Shown here in pieces: positions 28,372 to 37,093 of a stretch of DNA of 64,000 nucleotides; positions within the stretch are counted from its first letter, which is position 1, and the number at the start of each line of letters is the position of its first letter. The DNA comes from Phytoseiulus persimilis. Lineage: Eukaryota > Arthropoda > Arachnida > Mesostigmata > Phytoseiidae. The DNA is taken from positions 47,364,745-47,428,744 of the forward strand of contig CM075102.1 in the NCBI GenBank assembly GCA_037576195.1, written 5' to 3'. The notes below the pieces were generated by a model that searched no databases, was not told where the DNA came from, and worked only from the letters and a program-made list of their open reading frames with translations. A program made the translations under genes and the position numbers.

Positions 28372-29003
28372 CCCGTTTCCCCAAAACCGTTTAAGCGAAC
28401 CCGTTTCCCCAAAACCGTTTAAGCGAACCCGTTTTCCCGGAACCGTTTCCCGACCAGGAACCCTCTCCTGATTCTGAGACCCTCGGAGTCTATAAGGCTT
28501 CTGTGTGCAGCGCGGAGTCGAGACCAATTACGCTCATAAATTGGGAAGAAGTGCGAAGTCGGCCGACCATGGACGCTAACCCTGGGCTTCAGGAATGATG
28601 GTGCTGGAGCTTGGTGAGTTACATTTGGCGGTGAAGGGTTCATTATGATTCCGCACAACTTTGCTCGCCGATATGCTCGTTATATCATTAGGAGGATACA
28701 TGATCGAAATACAGAGAGGCCCCTCCAACTAGAGACTTTCCTTCATCGATTCTGTCACCGTTTGGAACCTCCCCCCGATAAGTTCCATCAAAAATCTACA
28801 GCCGCCCCCCCCCCCCTTGAATCACTCCTGAATCCGCCACTAGGGGAATCCCTCTACATGACTCGCTTCCCTTGAGGTCAGCTCACTCGGACTCCGCGCT
28901 CTACATAGAAGCCTCACACACTCGGAGGGTCTCAGAATCAGAAGAGGGTTTCTGGTCGGGGAACCGGGTTCGGGTAAACGGTTTTGGGGAAACGGTTTCG
29001 GGG
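28372..29003. repeat. Long imperfect inverted repeat (foldback-like)
   Basis: Left arm about 28372-28520 and right arm about 28890-29003 are reverse complements, roughly 80% identical by eye, around a spacer of about 370 bp. Shared blocks include CCGTTTCCCCAAAACCGTTTA, shortened here to its core CCCCAAAACCGTTT, plus TGATTCTGAGACCCTC and GCGCGGAGTC. The left arm has a 28-bp tandem duplication (28372-28399 and 28400-28427, with a partial third copy). The spacer ends with a 12-C run and the stretch CTGAATCCGCCACTAG, which in reverse resembles the ends of some DNA transposons. I see no transposase and no clear target duplication, so family is unknown. Confidence 0.7.
28805..28816. repeat. 12-nt C homopolymer
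   Basis: Pure run of C inside the spacer of the inverted repeat. Confidence 0.85.
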
Positions 29004-29266
29004 AATCGATTCCGCGGCAACGGGAGGACACCGTTGGTCAAGAGGACTACTCATCTTGGAGCTGCTCGACACGCTCTCTGGTAACGATTTTGGGTAGGAG
29101 AGGGGCCGAATTTCATTCACTGTGGCTGCTCCTCTCTGGCCGAGCCATCCGCTTCTGAGTGTTCTCTTTGAGAGTCTTGTCGAGTTTTACATATCCTATT
29201 AATCCTCACTATATATAATCGGCTTCGTCTGTAAGTTTGTCTGTTTGTCCGCACTTTTTTTGGAAC

Positions 29267-29719
29267 ATATGGGGGTGATTCCGAGACCAATCTGACCATC
29301 ACTCTCCAGCTCTGGAGGGGTGATTCCGAGACCAATCCAAGCATACTCACCCGAGTCTGGAGAGGTGATTCTGGAACCAATCTGACTATCACTTTCCAAG
29401 TCTGGAGGGGTGATTCCGGAACCGATCTGATCATACTTTTCAAAACCTGGAAGGTTGATTCCGGTACCAATCTGACCATCACTTCCCAACTCTGGAGGGG
29501 TGATTCCGAGACCGATCCGAACATACTCTCCCGAGTCTGGGGAGTGATTCCGAAACCAATCTGACTATTACTTTCCAAGTCTGGAGGGGTGATTCCGGAA
29601 CCGATCTGACCATACTTTTCAAAACCTGGAGGGTTGATTCCGAGACCAATCTGACCATTACTTTTCAACTTTGGAGGGGTGATTCCGGGACGATCCTGAC
29701 TATTACTTTCCAACTCTTT
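29267..29719. repeat. 45-bp minisatellite with 4-unit higher-order structure
   Basis: Ten head-to-tail units begin with TGATT at 29276, 29321, 29366, 29411, 29456, 29501, 29545, 29590, 29635 and 29680; spacing is 45 bp except for one 44-bp unit. Units fall into classes by their variable second half: 1, 5 and 9 are alike, 2 and 6 (CCGAGTC), 3 and 7 (TTCCAAGTC), 4 and 8 (TTTCAAAACC). The array is therefore built from a duplicated four-unit block of about 180 bp. Because 45 is divisible by three, the minus strand reads as an open frame of 15-residue repeats, which I take as a by-product. Confidence 0.9.
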
Positions 29720-30062
29720 TTTTTTTCCGGCGGGAGGGGAAATCCTTCGGATACAAGAGATAGGACTTACGTCCGTTACCCTAGTTATGATGTGTGTCCT
29801 CTAAAACCCCTCCCTCTGCCCTTTTGGTGACTGGGCACTCAAGGCAAGCCCTGTATTGTATTACTTCCGGGTCACCAAGGGCCGTCCGCTTCGTCAGTCA
29901 GCTCTCGTCTCCCTTTTTTTTTTGTTCATCTATTCTCCGCTCTGTCTTGCGGCTAGGGTTCCCTACGGGACCTCAGGCGCAGGCATAATTTGCCCGTTTA
30001 GTTCTGCGTTTCTTCGCATGAGCATGTTCTCCTTTTTTTGAGTATACATCCTATTTTGCGTA
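29720..30062 (-). mobile_element. Retroposon-like insertion (LINE/SINE 3' end?) inside the minisatellite
   Basis: About 345 bp of unrelated sequence splits the 45-bp array. On the + strand it begins with a run of T, which is the reverse of an A tail, so a retroposed copy would lie on the minus strand and end ...CTCCCGCCGG plus A. The rest has two further T-rich stretches and no coding frame. The tail and the clean interruption of an otherwise regular array support a non-LTR retroposon insertion, probably 5'-truncated. I could not define a target duplication and do not recognise the family. Confidence 0.45.
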
Positions 30063-30177
30063 TCTGACCATACTTTTCAAAACCTGGAGGGTTGATTCCC
30101 AGACCAATCTGACCATTACTTTCCAACTCTAGAGTGATGATTCCGGGACCAATCTGACCATACTTTCCAAAACCATG
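30063..30177. repeat. Continuation of the 45-bp minisatellite
   Basis: After the insertion, about two and a half further units follow: a TTTCAAAACC-class end, then TGATTCCCAGACC and TGATTCCGGGACC units. They carry the same consensus as the main array, which shows that the intervening 345 bp entered a pre-existing repeat. Confidence 0.85.
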
Positions 30178-31026
30178 ATGCTGACCCAGTGAAGAAAGTG
30201 AAAAGTGCTTCGATGCCACGGAACGCCGTCCAACCGCGTACAGCGCGGCCGGCTGGTGTATATATACACATATCCTGACGAGAAAATGGGGGTCCATCTC
30301 ATGTGGTATATCAGAAAACGCGGTAGTTTCACGGCCGTATCCACAAGGTCTGACTCTGACGCGCCCCGCTGCCACTGCAGAGCTTTGTTGGAAGACTCCC
30401 TTGTACGTCGGCGTCTGGGAGTGCTCGCGAAGTCCAGTCCCCCCTGATCTACGTTTTATACCATGAAGAACAGACGAGCTCAAATATTCTTCACCTTGAA
30501 AGCAATCACAAAGCTGCGGTGTAATGAACTGCAGTATACCTCAATACTCCGCCTTCGGAGCTCGCCGACGGCGCGTGCCCCGAGCCGAAGCTATTCGTGG
30601 ATCATCATCGATGATTCATCTAGCATGAGATATTGATTAGGCATTGAAAGCGGCGTGGCTGTGAATTTTATTTTGGAAACTTCAGGATTCGACGAGTGAA
30701 GGTCTTTTCGCAATGGGATTGGGTGCCCCGAGAGCTCACGTTGATATTTACCCATCAATTGGTATGGGGTATAATCGGCGTACGACTGAATGCAGAATCC
30801 GCCGGGACCATGGATTGTCGCACTACTTCCCGTTTCCACAATACCATCAAGGACGCATTTTTCGAGTATGATGAAGTGGCCTCCATCCGGTACATCATCC
30901 TCTTCCATGGAACTATCAGGAAGATTTGAAGATTGGGGCCTCACATAACTCCCATACTTGTGAACCGGATAGGGAAGCGAACTGTTTCGATGGGGCTGAG
31001 TGAGGGTCTCCGAAAAGCCTCGCAAG

Positions 31027-32102
31027 TAGGCTTTGCAACGGTTATTTAACCGCGGTTAATAACCGCACTAACCGCAAATATTCCGCGGTTTTAACCGCAT
31101 TTTACCGCAATCTCCCGAAACGTATGATTTTCTGAGAAGGCGTCGTGTCTGATGAGCGTGCTCTGGCTGGGGATATGGAATTGGACGCCAGGAATTGAAG
31201 ATAAATGAATCGGTTCTGGAACTGTGGCATCTTGTGTGATGAGCGAAGTTCGCACACGCTTCCGAAAGCCGGACCCGGCTAGCAATCATACCTGGACATA
31301 TCACTCATCAGGTGCAGCCTCTCCATGTCCTCATGAGCTCTACGCATCAGGTAGGATCAAGAAACACAGCACAGCGGAAGTAGCTATCGTGTGGGTCGAT
31401 GGAAGAATCGCGATGAAGTCTTACAAGAAAACGGGGATCTCTCATGCACTGGTCGGAACCGAGAACATAGGCCCTTTCTGAAGACCGCAACAATGCTATC
31501 GAAGCCAGGAGCAGTATTTGGAGTCAGACAAAAATTGGAAGCAGCTCAAAAGACGACCTCGAGGATTCCCAATAGAAAAAAAACAGAGAATCAGGACGTT
31601 GAGTTTACGTGAGTCATCCCAAGTCAACAAAGAAGCATGCCTTTGGGCACTCTTTGCTCGTAAAAACGTGCAGAAATGGGCGCCAGTCCCACATTTCAGA
31701 GTTTGCAACACTTCCTCAGCGGATCGTGAGGAGTTGTAACAAACGAGTCTTTATGAGACGTGTTTTGAGATGTCGTTGTATCCGTTAATAATAGAACCTT
31801 CTTTCTCATGAAAGAGGAGAAGCTTCCTGGAAATCATACAAAAATTTCTCTCATGTGGAAACTTTTCCCTGGGGAGGATATGGAGGAGTTGTGGTATCTC
31901 TCCTCCGTCTTCGGCTATGACTCGTTTCAATATTATCAGGCGTGGAAACGATGGTATCGGTGAAGGATCTGTTCGGGATCATGTCTCCGGGCACTCTCCC
32001 AAATAACCGCGGTTTTCGGTCCTAATTTTGCGGTTAACCGCCATTGCGGTTATTGATTTGCGGTTATCGGTTAACCGTAACCGCGGTTATTTGCAAGGCC
32101 TA
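31027..32102. mobile_element. Non-autonomous hAT transposon, 1076 bp
   Basis: Termini are TAGGCTTTGCAA on the left and, read inward from the right, TAGGCCTTGCAA (11 of 12 identical). The perfect 8-bp direct repeat CTCGCAAG flanks both ends (31019-31026 and 32103-32110) and fits the hAT target pattern nTnnnnAn. Both subterminal regions are packed with AACCGC/GCGGTT motifs, about seven on the left and eight on the right, like the subterminal transposase-binding hexamers known in Ac-type elements. The interior has only short frames and no recognisable transposase, BED finger or DDE region, so the copy would need a transposase supplied from elsewhere. Perfect target duplications suggest a fairly young insertion. 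Confidence 0.88.
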
Positions 32103-32110
32103 CTCGCAAG

Positions 32111-33521
32111 TAAGTCTACGGCTCGGGGGACCTCTGGTCATGGCGAGTGAATGTTCACCTGTGAGGGACTGAGCCCCTGCACGAAGATACAATCTTTTCA
32201 AAAGATGAATTGAAAAGCGGAGAGCGCCGTGCCAATGCGTTATCGGGAAGGCATCTGATTTCGCTCGCTTGATTTCGATCATGATTTCGACCTATCAACA
32301 ACGTTGTAGGGTTCTTTCGGAGCATGACAAGGCTCCTGTAGCAGTCCGCTCGAGAGTGAAATCCTATGGAGGTCTTGTTTTGCTGATTCAGCGATCGATG
32401 AATGGGTATACTCCCACCGCGGTTCTCAGCTCAGGCACGAGACTTGTCTCCATGGGGGCTGTCGCAGGATTCAATCACGCGAGTCTCAGGGTCCTCGAGG
32501 ACCCGCAGAGTTCCCCCGCGTCGCGCTTGCCATTTTGATCTCTATGGCTCTACGTCAATCTCTCTCCCTGAGTGGGACAATTGGATGGGTCTCTTGAATG
32601 GTCAGAGTTGAACTCAATTGTTGGGTATATTCATTGGAGGGATGGGGGGGGGGGGGGGGTAGCTTACTGAAACGTGGCTTAACTCAGGTTTCAGCTTTTC
32701 GGGTGCCAGAACTCTGTTAACACAGTCGAAAAGGACTGTGTACCAGAAGCTCTTGCTGGACGGCTGGAGCGAACGCTCTGAAGTGAAACGGCCATCCCGT
32801 CTGGGTCTCTAGCCCATTTCTTGGGCGATCCTGTTCCCATCTCAAAAAAGCCTACTCCAGAGATACGGAGAGCTCTGCTTGCAGGGCCGAAGAAACATCA
32901 TCCGTAGGCCTGTTTGAAACTCAGTACCTATAGCATTTATGGGGAAAATCGTCCCAGTATCACATGGGTTTGCTTCCCCTGTGGCCTGTTGACCGTCGAC
33001 TCCTCAGACGAAAAATGGACCAGAGAACCCGCGGCGCACGCGCGCTGATGGTGAGCTGAACTCGCAGGCCGGCGAGATTGATTCAAAATCACCCTCCGGT
33101 CAAGGATGAGTTCTCGCGCGGAAGTTCCCAATATTCACGCTGATTCCAGGTATTAGTCATCCCGAGGAAAACTGAGAGGCAAAATCGCGCCATTCATTTC
33201 CACACCGTCTGTGGTGACGAAGGGTACCACGAAAGGTTCCGAAGCAGACGACTTTGTTGAGTGCCCGGGCAGTCTAAACAACGTGCGGTGCGTCTTCTCT
33301 ATTCAGCTGCGAATACTGGCCCATACAAGAAAACGATACCTCAATCACAGCAGAAACAGAGGACTCACCCTCGCCTAGGGCCCTTGCCCAATGAGCTCTC
33401 GATCAGGAGTGAATTGTTGCCGTACGCATATCCTCAGCGCTCAAGGAATAGTAGAACTTCGAGACTTCGTAACTGCGGTGCGCGGAGCGGGTTTCTGTCG
33501 GACTCGACGCGTATCGGAGTC
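32111..33521. other. Intergenic, no gene recognised
   Basis: From the hAT target duplication to the TMEM126-like start codon. It holds a 16-G run at 32644-32659 and short frames only. The last 260 bp stay open in the TMEM126-like frame, but composition there (Ser/Arg/Gln-rich) looks like leader sequence. Confidence 0.5.
32644..32659. repeat. 16-nt G homopolymer
   Basis: Uninterrupted run of 16 G between the hAT element and the TMEM126-like gene. Confidence 0.88.
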
Positions 33522-34178
33522 ATGGTACCGAAAGCCTCAAGCTACATCGGAGATCCCGAAAGCGTCGCGAAGAGGTTGTATCCTTCCCGTCGTGTGAGCT
33601 GGTGGATCAGAAACTGGCAGCCCTCGTATTCGATGTTGCCGCTCCAATACCCCGCAACGCCGTTCCTTGTGACGGGGGCATTATCCTCAAACTACCTCAT
33701 TGGTCGTCTTCTCAAACACTTCAGTCTCCACGGCAAGTATACCGTGTTCTCAGTGAAGCTTCCGTCCATGGCGCCCCTCGCTTTATTGGCCATGTTTCAC
33801 GGATGGAGAGAGGTTCCGGCCGTTGCGAATAGCTTCGAGGACTGCCCGATTTGCTTCCAAATGAGGGCTGGTGCCATACAAGTTTTCGCCTCGGTATTGC
33901 ACCCGTTGGTGCTTGGCACTGTTTGCTGCGGCTACACTGGGCTCTATGTGCCCCGCGCGTACTACTGCGATTGGAAAGGAAGTTTCCGCCATGTTTGGAA
34001 GCACATGAGAGCCAAACCTTCTCCCTACATCACAATGGCTCTCATAAACTTCGTTATGGCTGTCGCCATCACTGAGACGCAGCAACGTCTCACGTTAAAA
34101 GTTTTCGACGCCGTCCTCGAAGAAAGACATCCTAGAAAACGGCATCCAGTCCCCGAACAAGTAGAAGTAAACGACTAA
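33522..34178 (+). CDS. TMEM126-like mitochondrial membrane protein
   Basis: Single-exon frame of 218 residues from the ATG at 33522; TMEM126 proteins are about 195-230 residues. The frame is open a further 87 codons upstream, but that part is low in hydrophobic residues and has no family likeness, so I chose the internal start. Hydrophobic stretches fall near residues 45-60, 80-95, 115-140 and 170-185. The most telling part is the paired-cysteine segment EDCPICFQMRAGAIQ followed by a hydrophobic helix, then CDWKGSFRHVWKHMRAKPSP, which parallels the CETCTITRSGL...W.RTSKP order in human TMEM126A. Family members act in mitochondrial complex I assembly. The gene faces SNRPG, and its polyA signal lies just behind the stop. 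The assignment rests on remembered similarity and could be wrong; a multi-pass membrane protein is certain. Confidence 0.6.
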   Translation: MVPKASSYIGDPESVAKRLYPSRRVSWWIRNWQPSYSMLPLQYPATPFLVTGALSSNYLIGRLLKHFSLHGKYTVFSVKLPSMAPLALLAMFHGWREVPAVANSFEDCPICFQMRAGAIQVFASVLHPLVLGTVCCGYTGLYVPRAYYCDWKGSFRHVWKHMRAKPSPYITMALINFVMAVAITETQQRLTLKVFDAVLEERHPRKRHPVPEQVEVND

Positions 34179-34194
34179 TATAATTCGATTGAGT

Positions 34195-34200
34195 AATAAA
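34195..34200 (+). promoter_or_regulatory. PolyA signal of the TMEM126-like gene
   Basis: AATAAA 17 nt after the TAA stop. The predicted cleavage site is near 34215, giving a very short 3' UTR. Confidence 0.7.
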
Positions 34201-34432
34201 AATATTCTGTGTGGAAATCGGCACTTTTGCATCACCGTAAGTCTCTGACGAAATGCATCGTGCACCGGTCAGCAAATGCTTCATTTTTCAGCAAAATTCA
34301 GAATACGCGAGAGCTATATGAGGCCGCTGCACGGTATGAAAAGAGGTTCATGTACAGTCAAGAGGTCCATGAGAAGCCCACAGTCATCCACAAACACCCA
34401 AAAGAGCCCGCCGTCTCAAGAGATCATTCGGT

Positions 34433-34438
34433 TTTATT
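34433..34438 (-). promoter_or_regulatory. PolyA signal of SNRPG
   Basis: AATAAA on the minus strand (TTTATT on +), 54 nt after the SNRPG stop codon. With the TMEM126-like signal it leaves only about 200 bp between the two convergent transcripts. Confidence 0.7.
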
Positions 34439-34492
34439 TACACCAATGGAACCTGCGCTATATGCGATGAATATGATCACCATCGTGATACA

Positions 34493-34852
34493 TCAAATCC
34501 TCTCTTGAGTCTCAAGGAGAACGATCGAATTTCCCCGGATGACTGTCATGCCAATCGGTGTTCGTTGCCCACCTTTGACTTCCTCGAAAGCTTCGTCTGA
34601 AATTTGAAGAGCGATATCAACACAAATGGCGAATTTCAATCCAAATAACGCTCCACAACTGATATGATTCAACATCGGCTTCTCTCCAACAACGGTTCTG
34701 TGGAGCGCTTTACAACAGGTCTCACCAAGGACGATGTTCATGAAAGGATCGAAGCCCCGGAGAATCCCGCTCACAACCCGAGATCCGTTGAGACGCAAAG
34801 AGAGACTCTTGTCCATATACTTCTTCAACTCTGGGGGATGAGCCTTACTCAT
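34493..34852 (-). CDS. SNRPG: Small nuclear ribonucleoprotein G (SmG)
   Basis: Core Sm-ring subunit of the U1, U2, U4 and U5 spliceosomal snRNPs. Two exons, 34726-34852 and 34493-34596, joined by a 129-nt intron (donor CTTG|GTGAGA, acceptor AAATTTCAG) in phase 1. The spliced product is exactly 76 residues, the same as human SmG. It begins [15 protein letters not shown], carries the Sm1 motif ([12 protein letters not shown]) and the Sm2 motif ([11 protein letters not shown]), and ends ETQERI. The junction residue is the Asp of NIVLDEA, matching human NLVIDEC. Reading the intron through gives a longer open frame, but this breaks the Sm fold and is not the product. It is transcribed divergently from the GSK-3-like kinase and convergently with the TMEM126-like gene. 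Confidence 0.97.
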   Translation of the reverse strand: MSKAHPPELKKYMDKSLSLRLNGSRVVSGILRGFDPFMNIVLGETCCKALHRTVVGEKPMLNHISCGALFGLKFAICVDIALQISDEAFEEVKGGQRTPIGMTVIRGNSIVLLETQERI

Positions 34853-35657
34853 GATTGAGTTTCACCTCAACTGTCTCTGAGCAAGAGAAGCACGTTATCC
34901 TTACGTGAGGCAGACAAGACGAAATACCGGCTTCTGAGCAACAGGACGTAGCCCAACCTGCAACAAACAAGGTTCTCACATTGATGGATGCATTCCCCTT
35001 CGGTCTCTCCAGCGGGCGGGTCGGGTTTTCGTCCGTTTCCACTGTTTTCGTCATCCCCGTTGCCCGCCGCTTTGCCGAAGCGCCGGACAGGTTCACAGTA
35101 TCACAGCTTCAGTCAAACACTCGGTAGAGCGTGATCCGGAGGTTTCTGAGCGCGATCTCGGTCCGGATCACGGCCCGACTAGAACGCTCGGTAGAGCGTG
35201 ATCGGGTGTCTTCTGAGCGGGATTTCGATGCCGATCACGGCAGCACGCCCCCTCCGTTCCCGTTAAGGAGTCCGTGAAACTCAGAGCGTGATTCTGTGAT
35301 CCGGCCCAGTTTCGAGGGTGATCCTGAAAACCCAAGAACCACGCCAAAGACCATCAGAAAGATCAGGAGGCGCGCTCAGATTAGGCTCATACTTTCAGCA
35401 AAGATCATTGTCAGGGCTGTCACTATTCTCCCGAATTCCCGACCGCCCGGTTTTCAACAAGGAAATTCCAACAGCTCAAACGCTGCATCGGCATATGCTG
35501 TCTGGCTAAAAAAAAATGCGCATGGATCGCGACTCCAATCATCAATCGTAACCTCCGAGAGCGAACGTTATGCCGTGACCATTTTAGGGGCTTTCCAGTG
35601 CCGAAGGCCATCAAGGAAACTGCTCTAGATGATTCTTTTAAACAACGATATGACGCA
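34853..35657. other. Divergent intergenic region between SNRPG and the GSK-3-like kinase
   Basis: About 800 bp that must hold the promoters of both genes. Apart from the tandem hairpin repeats described separately I see no TATA box or other element that I would defend. Frames here are short and anonymous. Confidence 0.55.
35120..35300. repeat. Tandem 67-bp repeats, each with a hairpin-forming palindrome
   Basis: CTCGGTAGAGCGTGATC starts at 35120 and again at 35187. Copy 1 has 11-bp arms, CGTGATCCGGA (35130-35140) and TCCGGATCACG (35162-35172). Copy 2 has 9-bp arms, CGTGATCGG (35197-35205) and CCGATCACG (35231-35239). The arm sequence differs between copies, but the pairing is kept. A decayed third piece (GAGCGTGATT, GTGATCCGGCCC) lies at about 35283-35310. 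It sits in the divergent promoter region. Confidence 0.8.
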
Positions 35658-35668
35658 ATGTCTGGAAA

Positions 35669-36811
35669 ATGGTCGGGAGACAACTTCGAGGGTGTTTTCC
35701 TTGGTTGTTTTCTGCTCATTCCGAGGAAAAGTGGAAAACATTGGCAGTCGAAACGGTGAGAACTGGGAACAAAGTCGTGCTCTCTTACCAGGTCCTTGAG
35801 AAAGCTGGTCGAGGTACGTTTGGCGTAGTGTTCAAAGTTCGAACAAACGCCAATGAAATTCTCGCCATGAAACGAATTGAGCACAAGAGCGGGTACAAAT
35901 GCAGAGAGATTCTGATTATGAAAGCTTTGGGCCATTTGAATGTCATAAGTCTTCATTATTTTTGCACACAGAAGAGATATTCGAAGTTTCGGGATACACT
36001 CTTCATGGAATTCTTGCCTGAGAGTCTCCATGAATACATCTCGAGACGTAGAAAAGCCAAGGCTCCTCTGAAACCGATCATTGTATGCTGCTTCACCTAC
36101 CAACTCAGTCGCGGATTAGCTCACCTTCACCACAGGGGTATAGCCCATAGAGATATTAAGCCAAGAAACCTATTGGTCGACAGTTCAAACAATGTCCTGA
36201 AAATCTGCGATCTTGGCTCGGCAAAGCGACTTGACGACCAAGAAAGGAACATAACGTATATTTGCTCGAGATGGTATCGAGCACCAGAATTACTTTTCGC
36301 AAGCACGAACTACACGGTGGCGATTGACATGTGGTCGGCAGGTTGTTGTTTGGCTCAAATGATTCGTCTCGAGCCCTTGTTCAAGGGGAAAAACACGACA
36401 GATCAAATATCGAAAATTTTCCAAACGCTGGGGAGTCCTTCTAGAGTCGATATCGAAAATTTGAGCATGCTCTCCAACCTATTGCCTGACGAAAGTTTGC
36501 GACGCGCCCCGACAGAGGAAATTCTCATCCATGATTATAGTGACTCAATAGAGCGCCTCTTGTTCAAGCTACTGGAATACGATCCCAAGAAGCGACCCAC
36601 AGCATGGGCCCTTCTCTCGGATGAATACTTCGATCAATTGCGCCGCGTCGACCAGCCAGGAGCCGCGGAGAAGGAAGCATTGCCAGAACTCTTCAATTTC
36701 ACGCAGGAAGAGTTGGCTTACCCTCCTGCTGGAAGCCGTATACGAAACTGGGAGGATTCGTCCTCTGAATCCGATTCGGACAGGGGATCTTCATCCCCGT
36801 GCTCCGAATAA
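35669..36811 (+). CDS. GSK-3-like serine/threonine kinase, essentially intronless
   Basis: CMGC-group kinase of the GSK-3 family, 380 residues in one frame. Visible parts: glycine loop GRGTFG (47-52), catalytic Lys in LAMK (68), HRD (160-162) with HRDIKPRNLL, DLG instead of DFG (181-183), and ITYICSRWYRAPEL, where Tyr197 equals the activating Tyr216 of human GSK-3 beta. The pocket that reads pre-phosphorylated substrates (human Arg96, Arg180, Lys205) is kept as Arg79, Arg161 and Lys186. The C-lobe ends LPELFNFTQEELAYPPAG, like human ALFNFTTQELSSNPPL, then an acidic Ser-rich tail. Human residues 275-297, including the FPQIKAHPW stretch next to the Axin/FRAT site, have no likeness here, and the N-terminal inhibitory serine motif is absent. 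A start at 35658 (MSG...) with a 56-nt intron 35692-35747 is an alternative. Probably a retrogene-type paralogue. Confidence 0.93.
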   Translation: MVGRQLRGCFPWLFSAHSEEKWKTLAVETVRTGNKVVLSYQVLEKAGRGTFGVVFKVRTNANEILAMKRIEHKSGYKCREILIMKALGHLNVISLHYFCTQKRYSKFRDTLFMEFLPESLHEYISRRRKAKAPLKPIIVCCFTYQLSRGLAHLHHRGIAHRDIKPRNLLVDSSNNVLKICDLGSAKRLDDQERNITYICSRWYRAPELLFASTNYTVAIDMWSAGCCLAQMIRLEPLFKGKNTTDQISKIFQTLGSPSRVDIENLSMLSNLLPDESLRRAPTEEILIHDYSDSIERLLFKLLEYDPKKRPTAWALLSDEYFDQLRRVDQPGAAEKEALPELFNFTQEELAYPPAGSRIRNWEDSSSESDSDRGSSSPCSE

Positions 36812-36812
36812 A
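36807..36812 (+). promoter_or_regulatory. AATAAA overlapping the kinase stop codon
   Basis: The only AATAAA I find near the 3' end of the GSK-3-like gene overlaps the TAA stop at 36809-36811. If used, the 3' UTR would be about 10-30 nt. It may not be used. Confidence 0.4.
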
Positions 36813-37093
36813 TCCCCGCTCCTTAAAAGCTTACCCCAGCACAATCCTCTGTCTGAACTTCGACCTTCTGTAACTCCGGATCGGCAGCGGATCGCAACAC
36901 TTTGTTTCCCTCACATCCGTTTCACCCCGGCAGACTCGCAGTCTTATTCACGAGCGAGACGCAAAACTCACCTGCCTTCTCGAGCTTGAATTTTTCTCCA
37001 AAGCGATCGGAGGATGAGTCATTACCCTCGAGATGGAGTTCTTCCTTTTCATCAGTAGAGCTAAGAAATCTTTCGTTGCTTCATTCCATCTCA

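Noticed and set aside
29117-29713. 198-codon minus-strand frame with 15-residue repeats
   Set aside because: It coincides with the 45-bp minisatellite, other frames are also open, and the flanks are not coding-like.
30591-31025. 144-codon minus-strand frame abutting the hAT insertion, possibly a gene split by it
   Set aside because: It starts at a non-ATG codon, and across the empty site an in-frame stop lies just upstream, so the insertion did not interrupt this frame.
34597-34725. Unspliced 119-residue SNRPG frame
   Set aside because: It inserts 43 residues into the Sm fold; splicing restores an exact 76-residue SmG.
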